DNA from: UMGS1663 sp046964515
Lineage (GTDB): Bacteria > Bacillota > Clostridia > TANB77 > CAG-508
Length of the DNA: 64,000 bases
Assembly: GCA_046964515.1 (NCBI GenBank)
Contig: JBKUYM010000007.1
Location: 1-64,000 of the forward strand
Direction: 5' to 3'
How positions within the stretch are numbered: position 1 is the first letter of the stretch; each line of letters starts with the position of its first letter. The notes beneath the pieces were generated by a model that was not told the DNA's origin, did no database searches, and was given only the letters and a program-made list of their open reading frames with translations. Below, piece after piece: positions 17,364 through 26,450 of this stretch. A program made the translations under genes and the position numbers.

Positions 17364-20072
17364 TTGGATAGAATTGTGTTAGTAGATGGAAATAGTATTA
17401 TGAATAGGGCCTTTTATGGTATTATGGGGTCTAAAATGTTAATGACCCAAGATGGTACTTATACAAATGCCGTATATGGTTTTTTAGCTATTTTATTTAA
17501 AATACTAGAAGATTTACAACCAGCCTATTTAGCTGTTTCTTTTGATTTAAAAGCACCAACTGCTAGACATAAAATGTATGAAGGTTATAAAGCGACAAGA
17601 CATGGTATGCCAGAAGAATTAGCAAGTCAAATGCCTATGATTAAAGAAATTTTACAAGCAATGCATATTACTATCATAGAAAAAGAAGGCTATGAAGCAG
17701 ATGATGTTTTAGGAACTTTGGCCAAAAGAGCAGAAAAAGAAGGCTTAGATGTTACCATTTTATCAGGAGATAGAGATACCTTCCAATTAACTTCTGACCA
17801 TATTACTGTTAGAATTCCTAGAACTAAAATGGGGAAGACAGAAGTAGAAGATTTCGACCGTAATAAAATTATAGAAACTTATGGACTAGAACCTATTCAA
17901 TTAATTGAAGTAAAAGGGCTAATGGGAGATAGTTCTGATAATATTCCAGGAGTACCAGGGATTGGAGAAAAAACAGCCTTAACGCTAATAAAAGAATATG
18001 GTAGTATTGCTCATTTATATGAGCAGATAGAAAAAGAAGAGGCAAGTCTAGTAAAAGGAAAGACAAAAGAAAAATTAGTAGAGCATAAAGATTTAGCCTT
18101 ACTTTCTAGGACGTTAGGTACTATTAATTTAGAAGTACCCATTGCAGAAACTATAGAAAGTATGAAAAGAAAAGAGTGGGACAAAGAGGCAGTTTTAGAA
18201 ATATTTCAAGCATTACGTTTTAACCGTTATATCGACCGCTTTCATTTAAGAGAAATCGGAACACAAGACAAACCGATAGAGGAAAAAGATAGTGCCTATG
18301 AAATACAAGAAATTTCTTTACCAGTAGATGGTACTCATCTAAAAGAAAAAATAAGAAAAGAACAGCAGTTTACTTATTTTTTAGGTAAAAAAGAAGATAA
18401 ACAAAGTGATAAAATCATAAAAAAAGAAATCACTTCTATTAGCATAGTTTTAGGGAAAAACGTATATTATAGTACTGTGATAGATATTCCTTTTTTAAAA
18501 GAACTTTTTGAAGATAAAACTATTTCCAAGATAGGATTTCAATGTAAAGAAGATTATGTACTTCTTAAGGAATTAGGCATCACTATGAAAAATATTACTT
18601 TTGATGTAGAAATTGCTGCTTATTTATTAAATCCAACGACTAGTCATTATCCCATAAAAGAATTAGCCATGCAATATTTAGACTGGGACATAGAAGCTAT
18701 AAAAGAACAGGAAGCAAATGCTAGCCAACAAATGAACTTGTTTCAAGTAGCAGAAGAAACAAAGCAAGAAAAGAAAGAAGAAGAAACAAAATATGCCTAT
18801 GCTATTTCAAAACTTGCTCAAACTTTAAAGGTAAAATTAGAGCAAGCAGGTGCCAAAACGTTATTTGAACAAATAGAAATGCCATTAGTAACGGTTTTAG
18901 CACAAATGCAGTACCAAGGTATGTATGTAGATAAAACAGAATTAGAAGCTTTTGGACAAAAATTAAAAGAACAATTGACGATATTGACAAAAGAAATTTA
19001 TGCTTTAGCAGGAGAAGAATTCAATATTAATTCTACACAACAATTAGGAATGATTTTGTTTGAAAAGCTCAAATTAACTACATCTAAGAAAAATAAAAAA
19101 GGGTATTCAACAGATGTAGATGCTTTAGAAAAAATAAAGAAAGAACATCCTATTGTAGAAAAAATATTAGAATATAGAGGACTCATGAAATTGAATTCTA
19201 CTTATGTAGAAGGAATGATTCCCTATATTAATGAAAAAACACATAGAATCCATTCTTATTTTCACCAAACAGTTACTGCTACGGGTAGGATTAGTTCTAC
19301 AGAACCGAATTTACAAAATATTCCTACTAGAATTGACTTGGGAAAACAACTAAGAAAAGTATTTAAACCAGCAGAAGGGTACATTTTCATAGATGCTGAT
19401 TATTCTCAAATTGAACTAAGAGTTTTAGCACATATTTCTCAAGATGAGCATATGTTAGAGGCTTTTAGAAACCAAGAGGATATTCATAAACAAGCAGCTT
19501 CTAAAGTATTAGGGATTCCTATTACAGAAGTAACAAAAGAACAAAGAAGCAAAGCAAAGGCAGTAAACTTTGGGATTGTTTATGGTATTAGTGACTTTGG
19601 TTTAGCAGAACAAATTGGGGTATCTCGTAAAGAAGCCAAACAATATATAGAACAATATTTAGAAAAATATAGTGGTATACAAAAATTTATGCAAGATATA
19701 GTAGAAAAAGCAAAAGAAGAAGGGTATGTAGAAACCTTGTTTCATCGTAGAAGGTATATCCCAGAACTAAAATCTAATAATTATATGGTTAGACAATTTG
19801 GTAGTCGTGTGGCTATGAATACACCTATTCAAGGAACTGCAGCAGACATTATGAAAATTGCAATGGTGAATTTACAAGAAGCGTTGACTAAAAGAAATAT
19901 GCAAACAAAAATGGTTTTACAAGTACATGATGAATTATTATTAGAAACGAAAATAGAGGAAAAAGAAGAAGCCAAACAACTACTAAAACAATGTATGGAA
20001 AATGCGATTACTTTATCCGTACCATTAGAAGTAGAAGTTTCAGAAGCAACAAATTGGTATGAGGCAAAGTAG
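17364..20072 (+). CDS. polA: DNA polymerase I
   Basis: PolA fills gaps and removes RNA primers. The 902 residues comprise a 5' nuclease domain (about 1-290; VDGNSIMNRAFYG, SGDRDTFQL, GDSSDNIPGVPGIGEKTA), a central exonuclease-like domain and a polymerase domain. Polymerase motif A is DADYSQIELRVLAH, motif B is RSKAKAVNFGIVYGIS and motif C is QVHDELLLE. The central domain lacks the DxE of exo motif I, so proofreading is probably absent, as in many Gram-positive PolA proteins. The start is TTG at 17364, with AAAGGAGG at 17347-17354. No in-frame CGG codon was seen. Confidence 0.97.
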   Translation: MDRIVLVDGNSIMNRAFYGIMGSKMLMTQDGTYTNAVYGFLAILFKILEDLQPAYLAVSFDLKAPTARHKMYEGYKATRHGMPEELASQMPMIKEILQAMHITIIEKEGYEADDVLGTLAKRAEKEGLDVTILSGDRDTFQLTSDHITVRIPRTKMGKTEVEDFDRNKIIETYGLEPIQLIEVKGLMGDSSDNIPGVPGIGEKTALTLIKEYGSIAHLYEQIEKEEASLVKGKTKEKLVEHKDLALLSRTLGTINLEVPIAETIESMKRKEWDKEAVLEIFQALRFNRYIDRFHLREIGTQDKPIEEKDSAYEIQEISLPVDGTHLKEKIRKEQQFTYFLGKKEDKQSDKIIKKEITSISIVLGKNVYYSTVIDIPFLKELFEDKTISKIGFQCKEDYVLLKELGITMKNITFDVEIAAYLLNPTTSHYPIKELAMQYLDWDIEAIKEQEANASQQMNLFQVAEETKQEKKEEETKYAYAISKLAQTLKVKLEQAGAKTLFEQIEMPLVTVLAQMQYQGMYVDKTELEAFGQKLKEQLTILTKEIYALAGEEFNINSTQQLGMILFEKLKLTTSKKNKKGYSTDVDALEKIKKEHPIVEKILEYRGLMKLNSTYVEGMIPYINEKTHRIHSYFHQTVTATGRISSTEPNLQNIPTRIDLGKQLRKVFKPAEGYIFIDADYSQIELRVLAHISQDEHMLEAFRNQEDIHKQAASKVLGIPITEVTKEQRSKAKAVNFGIVYGISDFGLAEQIGVSRKEAKQYIEQYLEKYSGIQKFMQDIVEKAKEEGYVETLFHRRRYIPELKSNNYMVRQFGSRVAMNTPIQGTAADIMKIAMVNLQEALTKRNMQTKMVLQVHDELLLETKIEEKEEAKQLLKQCMENAITLSVPLEVEVSEATNWYEAK

Positions 20073-20132
20073 AGATAACTAATAAAAGGGGATACAAAAG
20101 AAAAATCTATTGAAAAATGAGGAGAGATGAAC

Positions 20133-20705
20133 TTGCGTAAAAAAACAAGAACAAAATGGTTTGTTGTCATTATGGTAATAGTTATCATCATTTTAGCCTT
20201 TGGCGTATTTAAAATACAAAACGTAGTATTAGAAAAGATATATCCTAAAAAATATGCAGAATATGTATATAGATATTCCGAGGAAAATGAGATAGATCCA
20301 TTATTAACATTTGCCATCATTAAAGCAGAAAGCAATTTTAACAAAAATGTGGTATCCAGTAGTGGGGCTATTGGACTAATGCAACTAATGGAAAGTACAG
20401 CAACAGAAACGGCTGAAAATCTAGGAGAAGCACTTTCTGTAAAAGAGGCACTTTTTCATCCAGAAACGAATATTAAAATTGGGACTAGTTATTTTGCACA
20501 TTTAAAAGAACGATATCATGGTAATGAATTACTAGCCTTAACTGCTTATAATGCTGGAATTGGTAATGTGGATGAATGGATTCAAAAAGGCACTATCAAA
20601 GAAGATGGTTCTGATATTGAAAATATTCCTTATAAAGAAACCAATAATTATGTAAGAAAAATTGTTAGAGATTATAAAATTTATCAAGATTTATACAAAG
20701 AATAA
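20133..20705 (+). CDS. Soluble lytic transglycosylase-like protein
   Basis: This 190-residue peptidoglycan lytic transglycosylase has one N-terminal membrane anchor (about residues 9-28) and a goose-lysozyme/SLT fold outside the cell. The catalytic Glu lies in IIKAESNFN. The typical SSGAIGLMQLM and LTAYNAGIGNVDEWI follow. I prefer the TTG start at 20133, since GAGGAG at 20119-20124 is 8 bases away; the ATG at 20127 is only 2 bases from it. It sits downstream of polA in the same direction. Role: wall turnover or insertion of envelope machinery. Confidence 0.9.
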   Translation: MRKKTRTKWFVVIMVIVIIILAFGVFKIQNVVLEKIYPKKYAEYVYRYSEENEIDPLLTFAIIKAESNFNKNVVSSSGAIGLMQLMESTATETAENLGEALSVKEALFHPETNIKIGTSYFAHLKERYHGNELLALTAYNAGIGNVDEWIQKGTIKEDGSDIENIPYKETNNYVRKIVRDYKIYQDLYKE

Positions 20706-20729
20706 AAGGATGCAAAAGCATCCTTTTAT
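20704..20729 (+). terminator. Terminator after the transglycosylase gene
   Basis: AAAAGGATGC (20704-20713), loop AAAA, GCATCCTTTT (20718-20727). It overlaps the stop codon. Confidence 0.85.
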
Positions 20730-20731
20730 TA

Positions 20732-20804
20732 TCCGAGTAGAAGGAATTGAACCTCCGACCAACTGCTCCCTAAGCAGTCTGCTCTACCACTGAGCTATAC
20801 CCAG
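20732..20804 (-). tRNA. tRNA-like gene, Pro-type features, loop reads AGG, enlarged anticodon arm
   Basis: The 73 nt fold as a cloverleaf with a 7-bp acceptor (C1-G72, discriminator A), D arm GCTC/GAGC and T arm GGAGG-TTCAATT-CCTTC. C1-G72 and A73 match bacterial tRNA-Pro identity. The anticodon arm is 19 nt, not 17: a 6-bp stem with loop TTAGGGA (anticodon AGG), or 5 bp with a 9-nt loop. CCA is not encoded. The arm size and the rare AGG make the decoding assignment uncertain. Confidence 0.65.
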
Positions 20805-20838
20805 AAAAAGAAATTATAAATAAATTAATTTCTTTACA

Positions 20839-20913
20839 TCATCGTGAGAGGAATCGAACCTCTGACCTGCTACTCTTCTTAAGTAGCTGCTCTGCCACTA
20901 AAGCTACACGACG
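20839..20913 (-). tRNA. tRNA-like gene with 9-nt anticodon loop, specificity unclear
   Basis: This 75-nt gene is related to the neighbouring tRNA-like gene, sharing the D-arm text AGTGG(T/C)AGAGCAG. It has acceptor CGTCGTG/CACGATG with C1-G72 and A73, and T arm AGAGG-TTCGATT-CCTCT. The anticodon stem GCTAC/GTAGC encloses TTAAGAAGA, nine bases. Closing a sixth T-A pair would remove U33. If U is position 33 the triplet is AAG, but there is no long variable arm as expected of a Leu tRNA. Functional status uncertain. Confidence 0.55.
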
Positions 20914-20994
20914 AATGTATTAAAATAAATAATACTGCTATAGTATACAGTATATTTTTTTAATAAGCAAGTATTTTTTCAAAAATAATCCTAC

Positions 20995-21023
20995 TTGTAT
21001 AAATAAAGTAGATACGCTATAAT
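20995..21023 (+). promoter_or_regulatory. Promoter of galE
   Basis: TTGTAT at 20995-21000, a 17-nt spacer, and TATAAT at 21018-21023. Confidence 0.75.
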
Positions 21024-21054
21024 GACATAAAGAAAAAATAGGAGGTAAAACGAT

Positions 21055-22068
21055 ATGTCTATATTAGTAACAGGCGGTGCTGGCTATATTGGAAGCCATA
21101 CAGTAGTAGAATTATTAGAAAAAGGAGAAGAAGTAATTATTTTAGATAATTTTTCTAATAGTAAACCAGAAGTATTAGAAGCCATTAGAATAATTACAGG
21201 GAAGGATTTTAAATTTTACCAGGTAGATTGCTTAGATAAGGAAGCTTTAGAGCAAGTTTTTGTAGAAAATAAGGACATTCAAAGTGTTATAAATTTTGCT
21301 GGCTATAAAGCAGTAGGAGAATCTGTTCAAAAACCAATTATGTATTATCAAAATAATATAACAGGTGCTTTAACCTTGCTAGAAATCATGCAGAAATACC
21401 ATGTAAAAGAGTTTGTATTTAGCTCTTCTGCTACCGTTTATGGAGAACCACAAAGAATTCCTATTACAGAAGATTGTAAAATAGGAGGAACCACAAATCC
21501 TTATGGAACCTCTAAATTATTTATAGAACAAATTTTACAAGATATATATAAGAGTGATCCTACTTGGTCTATTGCCATTCTTCGTTATTTTAACCCAGTT
21601 GGTGCACATGAAAGTGGTTTGATTGGGGAAGAACCACAAGGAATCCCTAATAATTTAATGCCCTATGTAGCAAGGGTAGCAGCCGGTACTTTAAAAGAAT
21701 TATCTGTTTTTGGGGATGATTATGATACACCGGATGGAACAGGCGTCAGAGACTATATTCATGTGGTTGATTTAGCAAAGGGGCATTTAAAAGCAATTGA
21801 AAAATTGAGAAAAGAGAAAAATGGATTATTCATTTATAATTTAGGAACAGGGATAGGTTATAGTGTATTAGATATGGTCAAGGCTTTTGAAAAAACAACA
21901 GGAAAGAAAGTAGCCTATCGTATAGCACCTAGAAGACAAGGGGATATTGCTACTTGTTATTCAGATCCTAAAAAAGCAAAAGAAGAATTACATTGGCAAG
22001 CAGAAAAAACATTAGAAGATATGTGTAGAGATTCTTGGCATTATATGGAAAAGCATGATGAAAAATAA
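21055..22068 (+). CDS. galE: UDP-glucose 4-epimerase
   Basis: GalE interconverts UDP-glucose and UDP-galactose (some members also act on the N-acetyl forms), supplying galactose units for surface glycans. The 337 residues are full length. They have the NAD-binding GGAGYIGSHTVVELL, the active-site SSSATVYG Ser region and NPYGTSK (YxxxK). RYFNPVGAHESG and GTGVRDYIHVVDLAKGH are family signatures. The gene is monocistronic, with its own promoter and SD GGAGGT. Confidence 0.95.
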   Translation: MSILVTGGAGYIGSHTVVELLEKGEEVIILDNFSNSKPEVLEAIRIITGKDFKFYQVDCLDKEALEQVFVENKDIQSVINFAGYKAVGESVQKPIMYYQNNITGALTLLEIMQKYHVKEFVFSSSATVYGEPQRIPITEDCKIGGTTNPYGTSKLFIEQILQDIYKSDPTWSIAILRYFNPVGAHESGLIGEEPQGIPNNLMPYVARVAAGTLKELSVFGDDYDTPDGTGVRDYIHVVDLAKGHLKAIEKLRKEKNGLFIYNLGTGIGYSVLDMVKAFEKTTGKKVAYRIAPRRQGDIATCYSDPKKAKEELHWQAEKTLEDMCRDSWHYMEKHDEK

Positions 22069-22116
22069 AAGTAACCATAATGTTTAGACAAATAATCCTT
22101 AGGTTTTCATAAAAAA

Positions 22117-22430
22117 ATGACAAAAAAGAATTGTGAACAAATTGTGAAATAAAACCCTTGCTACATGGTTATCAACAGACTTATCCACATTATCCACATA
22201 TTATTTGGAATTGTGGATAATGTAATATATGACAAATACGGGAAACATAATATGAAAAAATGACATAACTTTGAAACCAATTTGTAATAAAAGTATTGAA
22301 AACAGCTGTTTTTGTCATTTATTTGTCATAGTTCGCAATTTGCGACAAAAATTGATAAGAGCATAATTGTCATATAGTAATCTCTTTGTAATAATAGAAA
22401 AAATAAAAGAAGATTTATTTTTGTGGATAA
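22117..22430. other. DnaA-box cluster in the galE-glyS intergenic region
   Basis: Four perfect 9-mers TTATCCACA occur: + strand at 22181-22189 and 22190-22198 (abutting), minus strand at 22212-22220 and 22422-22430. A near match TTATCAACA lies at 22169-22177. The same stretch has ATGACA three times on the + strand (22117, 22229, 22260) and three times inverted (22313, 22324, 22368), and a TCGCAA-T-TTGCGA palindrome at 22333-22345. Genes on both sides run on the + strand, which argues against a bidirectional chromosomal origin here. Confidence 0.75.
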
Positions 22431-22465
22431 CTTGCAAATAGATTGCATACAATAAAAAAGAACTA

Positions 22466-22494
22466 TTGACATTTAGAAAATTAGTTGCTAAAAT
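22466..22494 (+). promoter_or_regulatory. Promoter of the glyS T-box transcript
   Basis: TTGACA at 22466-22471, a 17-nt spacer, and TAAAAT at 22489-22494, placing transcription start near 22501. Confidence 0.8.
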
Positions 22495-22509
22495 AAACAA
22501 AGAAAAAAT

Positions 22510-22724
22510 AGATGCGTAGAAAAAGAAAAATGATGAATATTTATGTTAAGAGAGTTAGTGGCTGGTGGAAAACTAACCATAAATTTATCAGGGGAGCTTT
22601 GGAGCATATACCAATAAAGTGGATGATATTTTAAAATGTTTTAAATATTGTCAATTAGGGTGGAACCGCGGAAAATAAAACTTTCGTCCCTAGCTAGAAA
22701 GGCTAGAGATGAAAGTTTTTTGTT
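22510..22724 (+). promoter_or_regulatory. T-box leader controlling glyS
   Basis: The conserved T-box AGGGTGGAACCGCG lies at 22657-22670. It is preceded by stem I text with AAGAGAGTTAG and GCTGGTGGAAAACTAAC. A terminator with arms around CTTTCGTCCCTAGC and GGCTAGAGATGAAAG ends in a T run near 22724. Uncharged tRNA-Gly should stabilise the antiterminator and allow glyS transcription. I could not place the specifier codon with confidence. Confidence 0.92.
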
Positions 22725-22756
22725 ATAATAGCCTAAAATGTAAAGGAGGAAAAAAC

Positions 22757-24142
22757 ATGGGAGAAAAGACTATGGAAAAGATTGTAGCATTATGCAAATC
22801 AAGGGGATTTGTATATCCTGGTTCAGAAATTTATGGAGGATTAGCAAATGCTTGGGATTATGGCCCTTTAGGTGTAGAACTAAAGAATAATGTAAAAAAA
22901 GCATGGATGAAGAAATTTGTACAAGAAAACAAATATAATGTAGCAATAGATGCTGCCATTTTAATGAATCCACAAGTATGGGTTACAACAGGTCATGTAG
23001 GAGGTTTTACAGATCCTTTAATTGATTGTAAAGAATGTAAAACTAGACATAGAGCAGATAAATTAATAGAAGAATGGGCTACTAAAAATGGAAAAGATGT
23101 CGTGGCAGATGGTTGGAGTAATGAAGAAACCCTTACTTATATTCAAGAAAATAATATTGTTTGTCCAAATTGTGGAAAATTAAATTTTACAGATATACGT
23201 CAATTTAATATGATGTTTAAAACATTTCAAGGAGTAACAGAAGATGCGAAAGCAGAGATTTATCTAAGACCAGAAACAGCGCAGGGGATGTTTGTTAACT
23301 TTAAAAACGTATTAAGAACTACTAGGAGAAAATTGCCAATGGGAATTGGCCAACAGGGAAAGTCTTTCAGAAATGAAATTACACCGGGAAACTTTATTTT
23401 TAGAACACGTGAATTTGAGCAAATGGAATTGGAATTTTTCTGTAAGCCAGGAACAGATATGGAATGGTTCGCTTATTGGAGAAGCTTTTGTAAAAATTGG
23501 CTTTTAAATTTAGGTGTTAAAGAAGAAAGTCTTAGATTAAGAGATCATACACCAGAAGAATTGAGCTTTTATAGTAAAGGAACTACAGATATTGAATATC
23601 TATTTCCATTTGGTTGGGGAGAACTATGGGGGATTGCTGATAGAACAGACTATGATTTATCAAGACATATGGAAGCTTCAGGAGAAGATATGCATTATAC
23701 AGACCCTGAGACAAACGAAAAATATATTCCGTATTGTGTAGAACCTGCCGTAGGAACAGATAGATTAATGCTTATGTTTTTATGTAATAGTTATGAAGAA
23801 GAAGAAATTGCACAAGGAGATACTAGAACCGTATTACATTTACACCCTGCTTTGGCACCTTATAAAGTGGCGGTACTTCCATTATCCAAAAAATTAAGTG
23901 AAAAGGCAGAAGAAGTCTATAACCAGCTTTCTAAATCTTTTATGTGTGATTATGATGAAGCAGGTTCTATTGGTAAACGTTATAGAAGAGAAGATGAAAT
24001 AGGTACACCTTATTGTGTAACAGTAGATTTTGAATCTTTAGAAGATGAATGTGTTACAGTAAGAGATAGAGACACAATGGAACAGATAAGAATTAAAATT
24101 AGTGAATTAGAAAATTATATTGCAGATAAAATAAAATTTTAA
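22757..24142 (+). CDS. glyS: Glycyl-tRNA synthetase, single-chain (alpha2) type
   Basis: This class II synthetase of 461 residues charges tRNA-Gly. Motifs include GFVYPGSEIYGGLANAWDYG at the N-terminus, a zinc-type CxxC pair region (DCKECKTRH and CPNCGKLNF), motif 2 with FRNEITPGNFIFRTREFEQ and motif 3 with VEPAVGTDRLML. The anticodon-binding domain starts near HPALAPYKVAVLP. I start at ATG 22757, where AAAGGAGG lies at 22742-22749; the longer frame runs back into the T-box terminator. It is controlled by the T-box just upstream. Confidence 0.96.
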   Translation: MGEKTMEKIVALCKSRGFVYPGSEIYGGLANAWDYGPLGVELKNNVKKAWMKKFVQENKYNVAIDAAILMNPQVWVTTGHVGGFTDPLIDCKECKTRHRADKLIEEWATKNGKDVVADGWSNEETLTYIQENNIVCPNCGKLNFTDIRQFNMMFKTFQGVTEDAKAEIYLRPETAQGMFVNFKNVLRTTRRKLPMGIGQQGKSFRNEITPGNFIFRTREFEQMELEFFCKPGTDMEWFAYWRSFCKNWLLNLGVKEESLRLRDHTPEELSFYSKGTTDIEYLFPFGWGELWGIADRTDYDLSRHMEASGEDMHYTDPETNEKYIPYCVEPAVGTDRLMLMFLCNSYEEEEIAQGDTRTVLHLHPALAPYKVAVLPLSKKLSEKAEEVYNQLSKSFMCDYDEAGSIGKRYRREDEIGTPYCVTVDFESLEDECVTVRDRDTMEQIRIKISELENYIADKIKF

Positions 24143-24148
24143 GTAGAT

Positions 24149-24196
24149 AAAAGGAAAGAAATACAAGGAGTTAAATGTATTTGCTTTCCTTTTTGA
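24149..24196 (+). terminator. Terminator after glyS
   Basis: AAAAGGAAAG at 24149-24158 pairs with CTTTCCTTTT near 24184-24193. The inner AAATAC/GTATTT extends the stem. Confidence 0.7.
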
Positions 24197-24213
24197 ATGA
24201 AAAATCAGAGGGA

Positions 24214-24242
24214 TTGCAATATTATGTGAAATGCTATATAAT
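24214..24242 (+). promoter_or_regulatory. Promoter of the 202-aa unknown gene
   Basis: TTGCAA at 24214-24219, a 17-nt spacer, and TATAAT at 24237-24242. Confidence 0.65.
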
Positions 24243-24292
24243 AAGGAAGTCATATTTTTTAATAATATTCATAAATTTGAGGAGGATTGCAT

Positions 24293-24901
24293 ATGAAAGA
24301 AGTTTTTGAAATGCAAGAAGGAACTATTAAATGGAATTGTCAGAAACGGGTAAATGGTACTGTGAATCAGATTATCTTGTATGAAAAATACTTGATAATA
24401 GTTGAAGAAACGCAAAAGTGTCATGGTGTTATCCTTATTGGTGATGAAAAGCAAATGTATTATCCTTGGTCTGAGGATTTTTGGAAATGCAGGATATTGC
24501 AAACAGAAGTTACATCAAAAGGAATCTACTTTTTGACAGAACCAGTGATAGAACAGCAGGAGATGTGTAGGAAAAAAGAAATTAAATGCTTACCATATGA
24601 TGAGGAAGAAGGTAAATTCGAAAAGATGGTAACAGGTGCAACATACTATTTAGACGAAAATGTTGAAATGAATTATTGGGAAGGAGCATTATATACTTTT
24701 ACGAGCAAAGCACCTGAACGGTGCAAAATAGAAGCGATAGGAAAAAAAGGCGAAAAGATTGCCCGAATTACAATTTCTCCAAGACAGGACTATTTCATGA
24801 GGAGTATAAATGGGAAATGTTGTTTCTTAGTGTATGAGAAAGACAAAAAAGAAAATGTACAAATTTATGATTCAAATCTTCAGCAGATAGAAGTTTATTA
24901 A
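24293..24901 (+). CDS. Hypothetical protein, 202 aa
   Basis: Not recognised. The product has no signal peptide or membrane helix and is rich in short beta-strand-like segments with aromatic residues (YYPWSEDFWKCR, MNYWEGALYTF), as in a partial beta-propeller or beta-sandwich; this is only an impression. The start is ATG 24293, with GAGGAGG at 24279-24285. It uses the CGG codon twice as ordinary sense (QKRV, PERC), unlike the surrounding conserved genes. Own promoter and terminator. Confidence 0.75.
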   Translation: MKEVFEMQEGTIKWNCQKRVNGTVNQIILYEKYLIIVEETQKCHGVILIGDEKQMYYPWSEDFWKCRILQTEVTSKGIYFLTEPVIEQQEMCRKKEIKCLPYDEEEGKFEKMVTGATYYLDENVEMNYWEGALYTFTSKAPERCKIEAIGKKGEKIARITISPRQDYFMRSINGKCCFLVYEKDKKENVQIYDSNLQQIEVY

Positions 24902-24913
24902 CTGAAGAAAGCA

Positions 24914-24945
24914 GTGGGGAAAGGCAGGATACTTTCCCCACGTTT
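24914..24945 (+). terminator. Terminator-like hairpin
   Basis: GTGGGGAAAG (24914-24923) and CTTTCCCCAC (24932-24941) form a 10-bp stem. The following T tract is weak. Confidence 0.6.
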
Positions 24946-24975
24946 GTGTTTAAATAAAAAAATACCTAAAAATGA

Positions 24976-25004
24976 TTGAATATAGAATGTGAATGCGATA
25001 TAGT
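24976..25004 (+). promoter_or_regulatory. Promoter of the MFS transporter gene
   Basis: TTGAAT at 24976-24981, a 17-nt spacer, and TATAGT at 24999-25004. Confidence 0.55.
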
Positions 25005-25041
25005 ATAAAAAATAGAGAAAATAAAAAGAAGAAAAGGGAAA

Positions 25042-26340
25042 ATGAAAGTAGAATTAGAAGTAAAAGAAAACAAAAGAATAAAAATGGCTAGAAGAAATAA
25101 TGCTAGATTATATCCTATATATAAAATGTTGTCGTGGGATTTACTCTGTTTTTATTCTATTGAATTTTTATTTTATACAATTACCAAACAAATTAGCGCA
25201 TCAGAGGTATTAATTGCGAGTGCATTTTATCAAATTTTTATTATTCTGATGTATATTCCAGCTGTTACAATTACAGATTTATGGGGTCGTAGAAAGGGTA
25301 TGATAATTGGTAATAGCCTTATAGTTTTATTTGTAATTTGTTTAATTTGTTTGCCAGGAATGTATAGTATTATTTTAGCAAATCTAATTTTTGCATTAGG
25401 CTATAACATAAAGTGTATAGCAGAATCTAACTTATTATATGATTCTGTAGCTACGAAAGGTGGAGATGGATTATATTCTAAAATGGAGGCAAAAGGTGGA
25501 AGTCTTTATTACTTATTTGATGGAATTGCTTCTTTATTAGCTGGTTACTTATTTGTAATGAATAACTATCTACCAATATTTATTTGCTTGTTTTTTGCTG
25601 TTTTATCTCTGCTTTTATCTTTTAGATTTCAAGAGATTTATCCAGTAGAGCAAACGACTTGTCAAACAAATCTTTGGAAAACAATTAGAATATATAGTAA
25701 AGACTTGAAAAAAACTTGTCATTTCATTTTACAATCAAAAAGAATGAAAGCATTTATCTTATTTGGAGCTGTTTTTACAGGTTTAATTACGATTGTAGAC
25801 ACTTGTAGAGGAGATTTATTAACAGATTTAGGAATAGGACCAGAGCAATTTTCAGCTATTTTTGCTATTTTAATTTTTTTAGGTGGTGTGTCTATTCATT
25901 TAAAAGAAAGAATTGAAAAAAGGTTTAAAAATCGTTCATTAACCATGCTTGTGCTGATTTTTATTTTTGCTTGTATAGGTATTGGAATGGTTAGTAGGTA
26001 TTTAACTGGAAATATAATAATTCCTGTAGTTTTATTATTATATGCTTTTCAATACATATGTACTTCTAATTGGTACATTCTAGAAGCGAAATATGAAAAA
26101 AACTTTACAAAACCAGAAAATAGAAATCAAATTACTTTTACTTATGAATTTGTGGGTAGCATTATTTCTAGTGTTTTAGCATTAGGGGGAAGTATTTTAT
26201 TGGATAATACAAATGCTTCTACTACTTTTCTATTATGTGGATTAGCTTTTTTAGCATTAATGATTTTGATTTTAGATTATATGAGAACTAGGTTTGGATT
26301 AAAACCTAAAGAATATCAAAAAGAAGATATTGACTTTTAA
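25042..26340 (+). CDS. MFS-type transporter
   Basis: This 432-residue protein has about 12 membrane helices and the MFS loop 2-3 motif DLWGRRKGMIIGNSL, a variant of GxxxDRxGRR. A cytoplasmic loop of about 40 residues separates the two six-helix halves. The layout is that of major facilitator efflux or uptake proteins; the substrate cannot be told. It is monocistronic, with SD AAAGGGA at about 25034 and its own promoter. Confidence 0.85.
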   Translation: MKVELEVKENKRIKMARRNNARLYPIYKMLSWDLLCFYSIEFLFYTITKQISASEVLIASAFYQIFIILMYIPAVTITDLWGRRKGMIIGNSLIVLFVICLICLPGMYSIILANLIFALGYNIKCIAESNLLYDSVATKGGDGLYSKMEAKGGSLYYLFDGIASLLAGYLFVMNNYLPIFICLFFAVLSLLLSFRFQEIYPVEQTTCQTNLWKTIRIYSKDLKKTCHFILQSKRMKAFILFGAVFTGLITIVDTCRGDLLTDLGIGPEQFSAIFAILIFLGGVSIHLKERIEKRFKNRSLTMLVLIFIFACIGIGMVSRYLTGNIIIPVVLLLYAFQYICTSNWYILEAKYEKNFTKPENRNQITFTYEFVGSIISSVLALGGSILLDNTNASTTFLLCGLAFLALMILILDYMRTRFGLKPKEYQKEDIDF

Positions 26341-26450
26341 AGAAAAAAGAAAAAGAATCCCTTCATAAAAAATATTCTTACTAAATTTTGTAGAAACTTG
26401 GTAAATGTAGGAATATATAGAAAAAAACCATATAAATTCCAAAAAATATC

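Noticed and set aside
20732..20913. The two tRNA-like genes as the direct decoders of CGGN
   Set aside because: Their loops contain AGGG and AAGA, which are not complementary to CGGN.
22117..22430. Chromosomal replication origin at the DnaA-box cluster
   Set aside because: No dnaA or dnaN is near and genes run in the same direction on both sides, so I report it only as a DnaA-box cluster.
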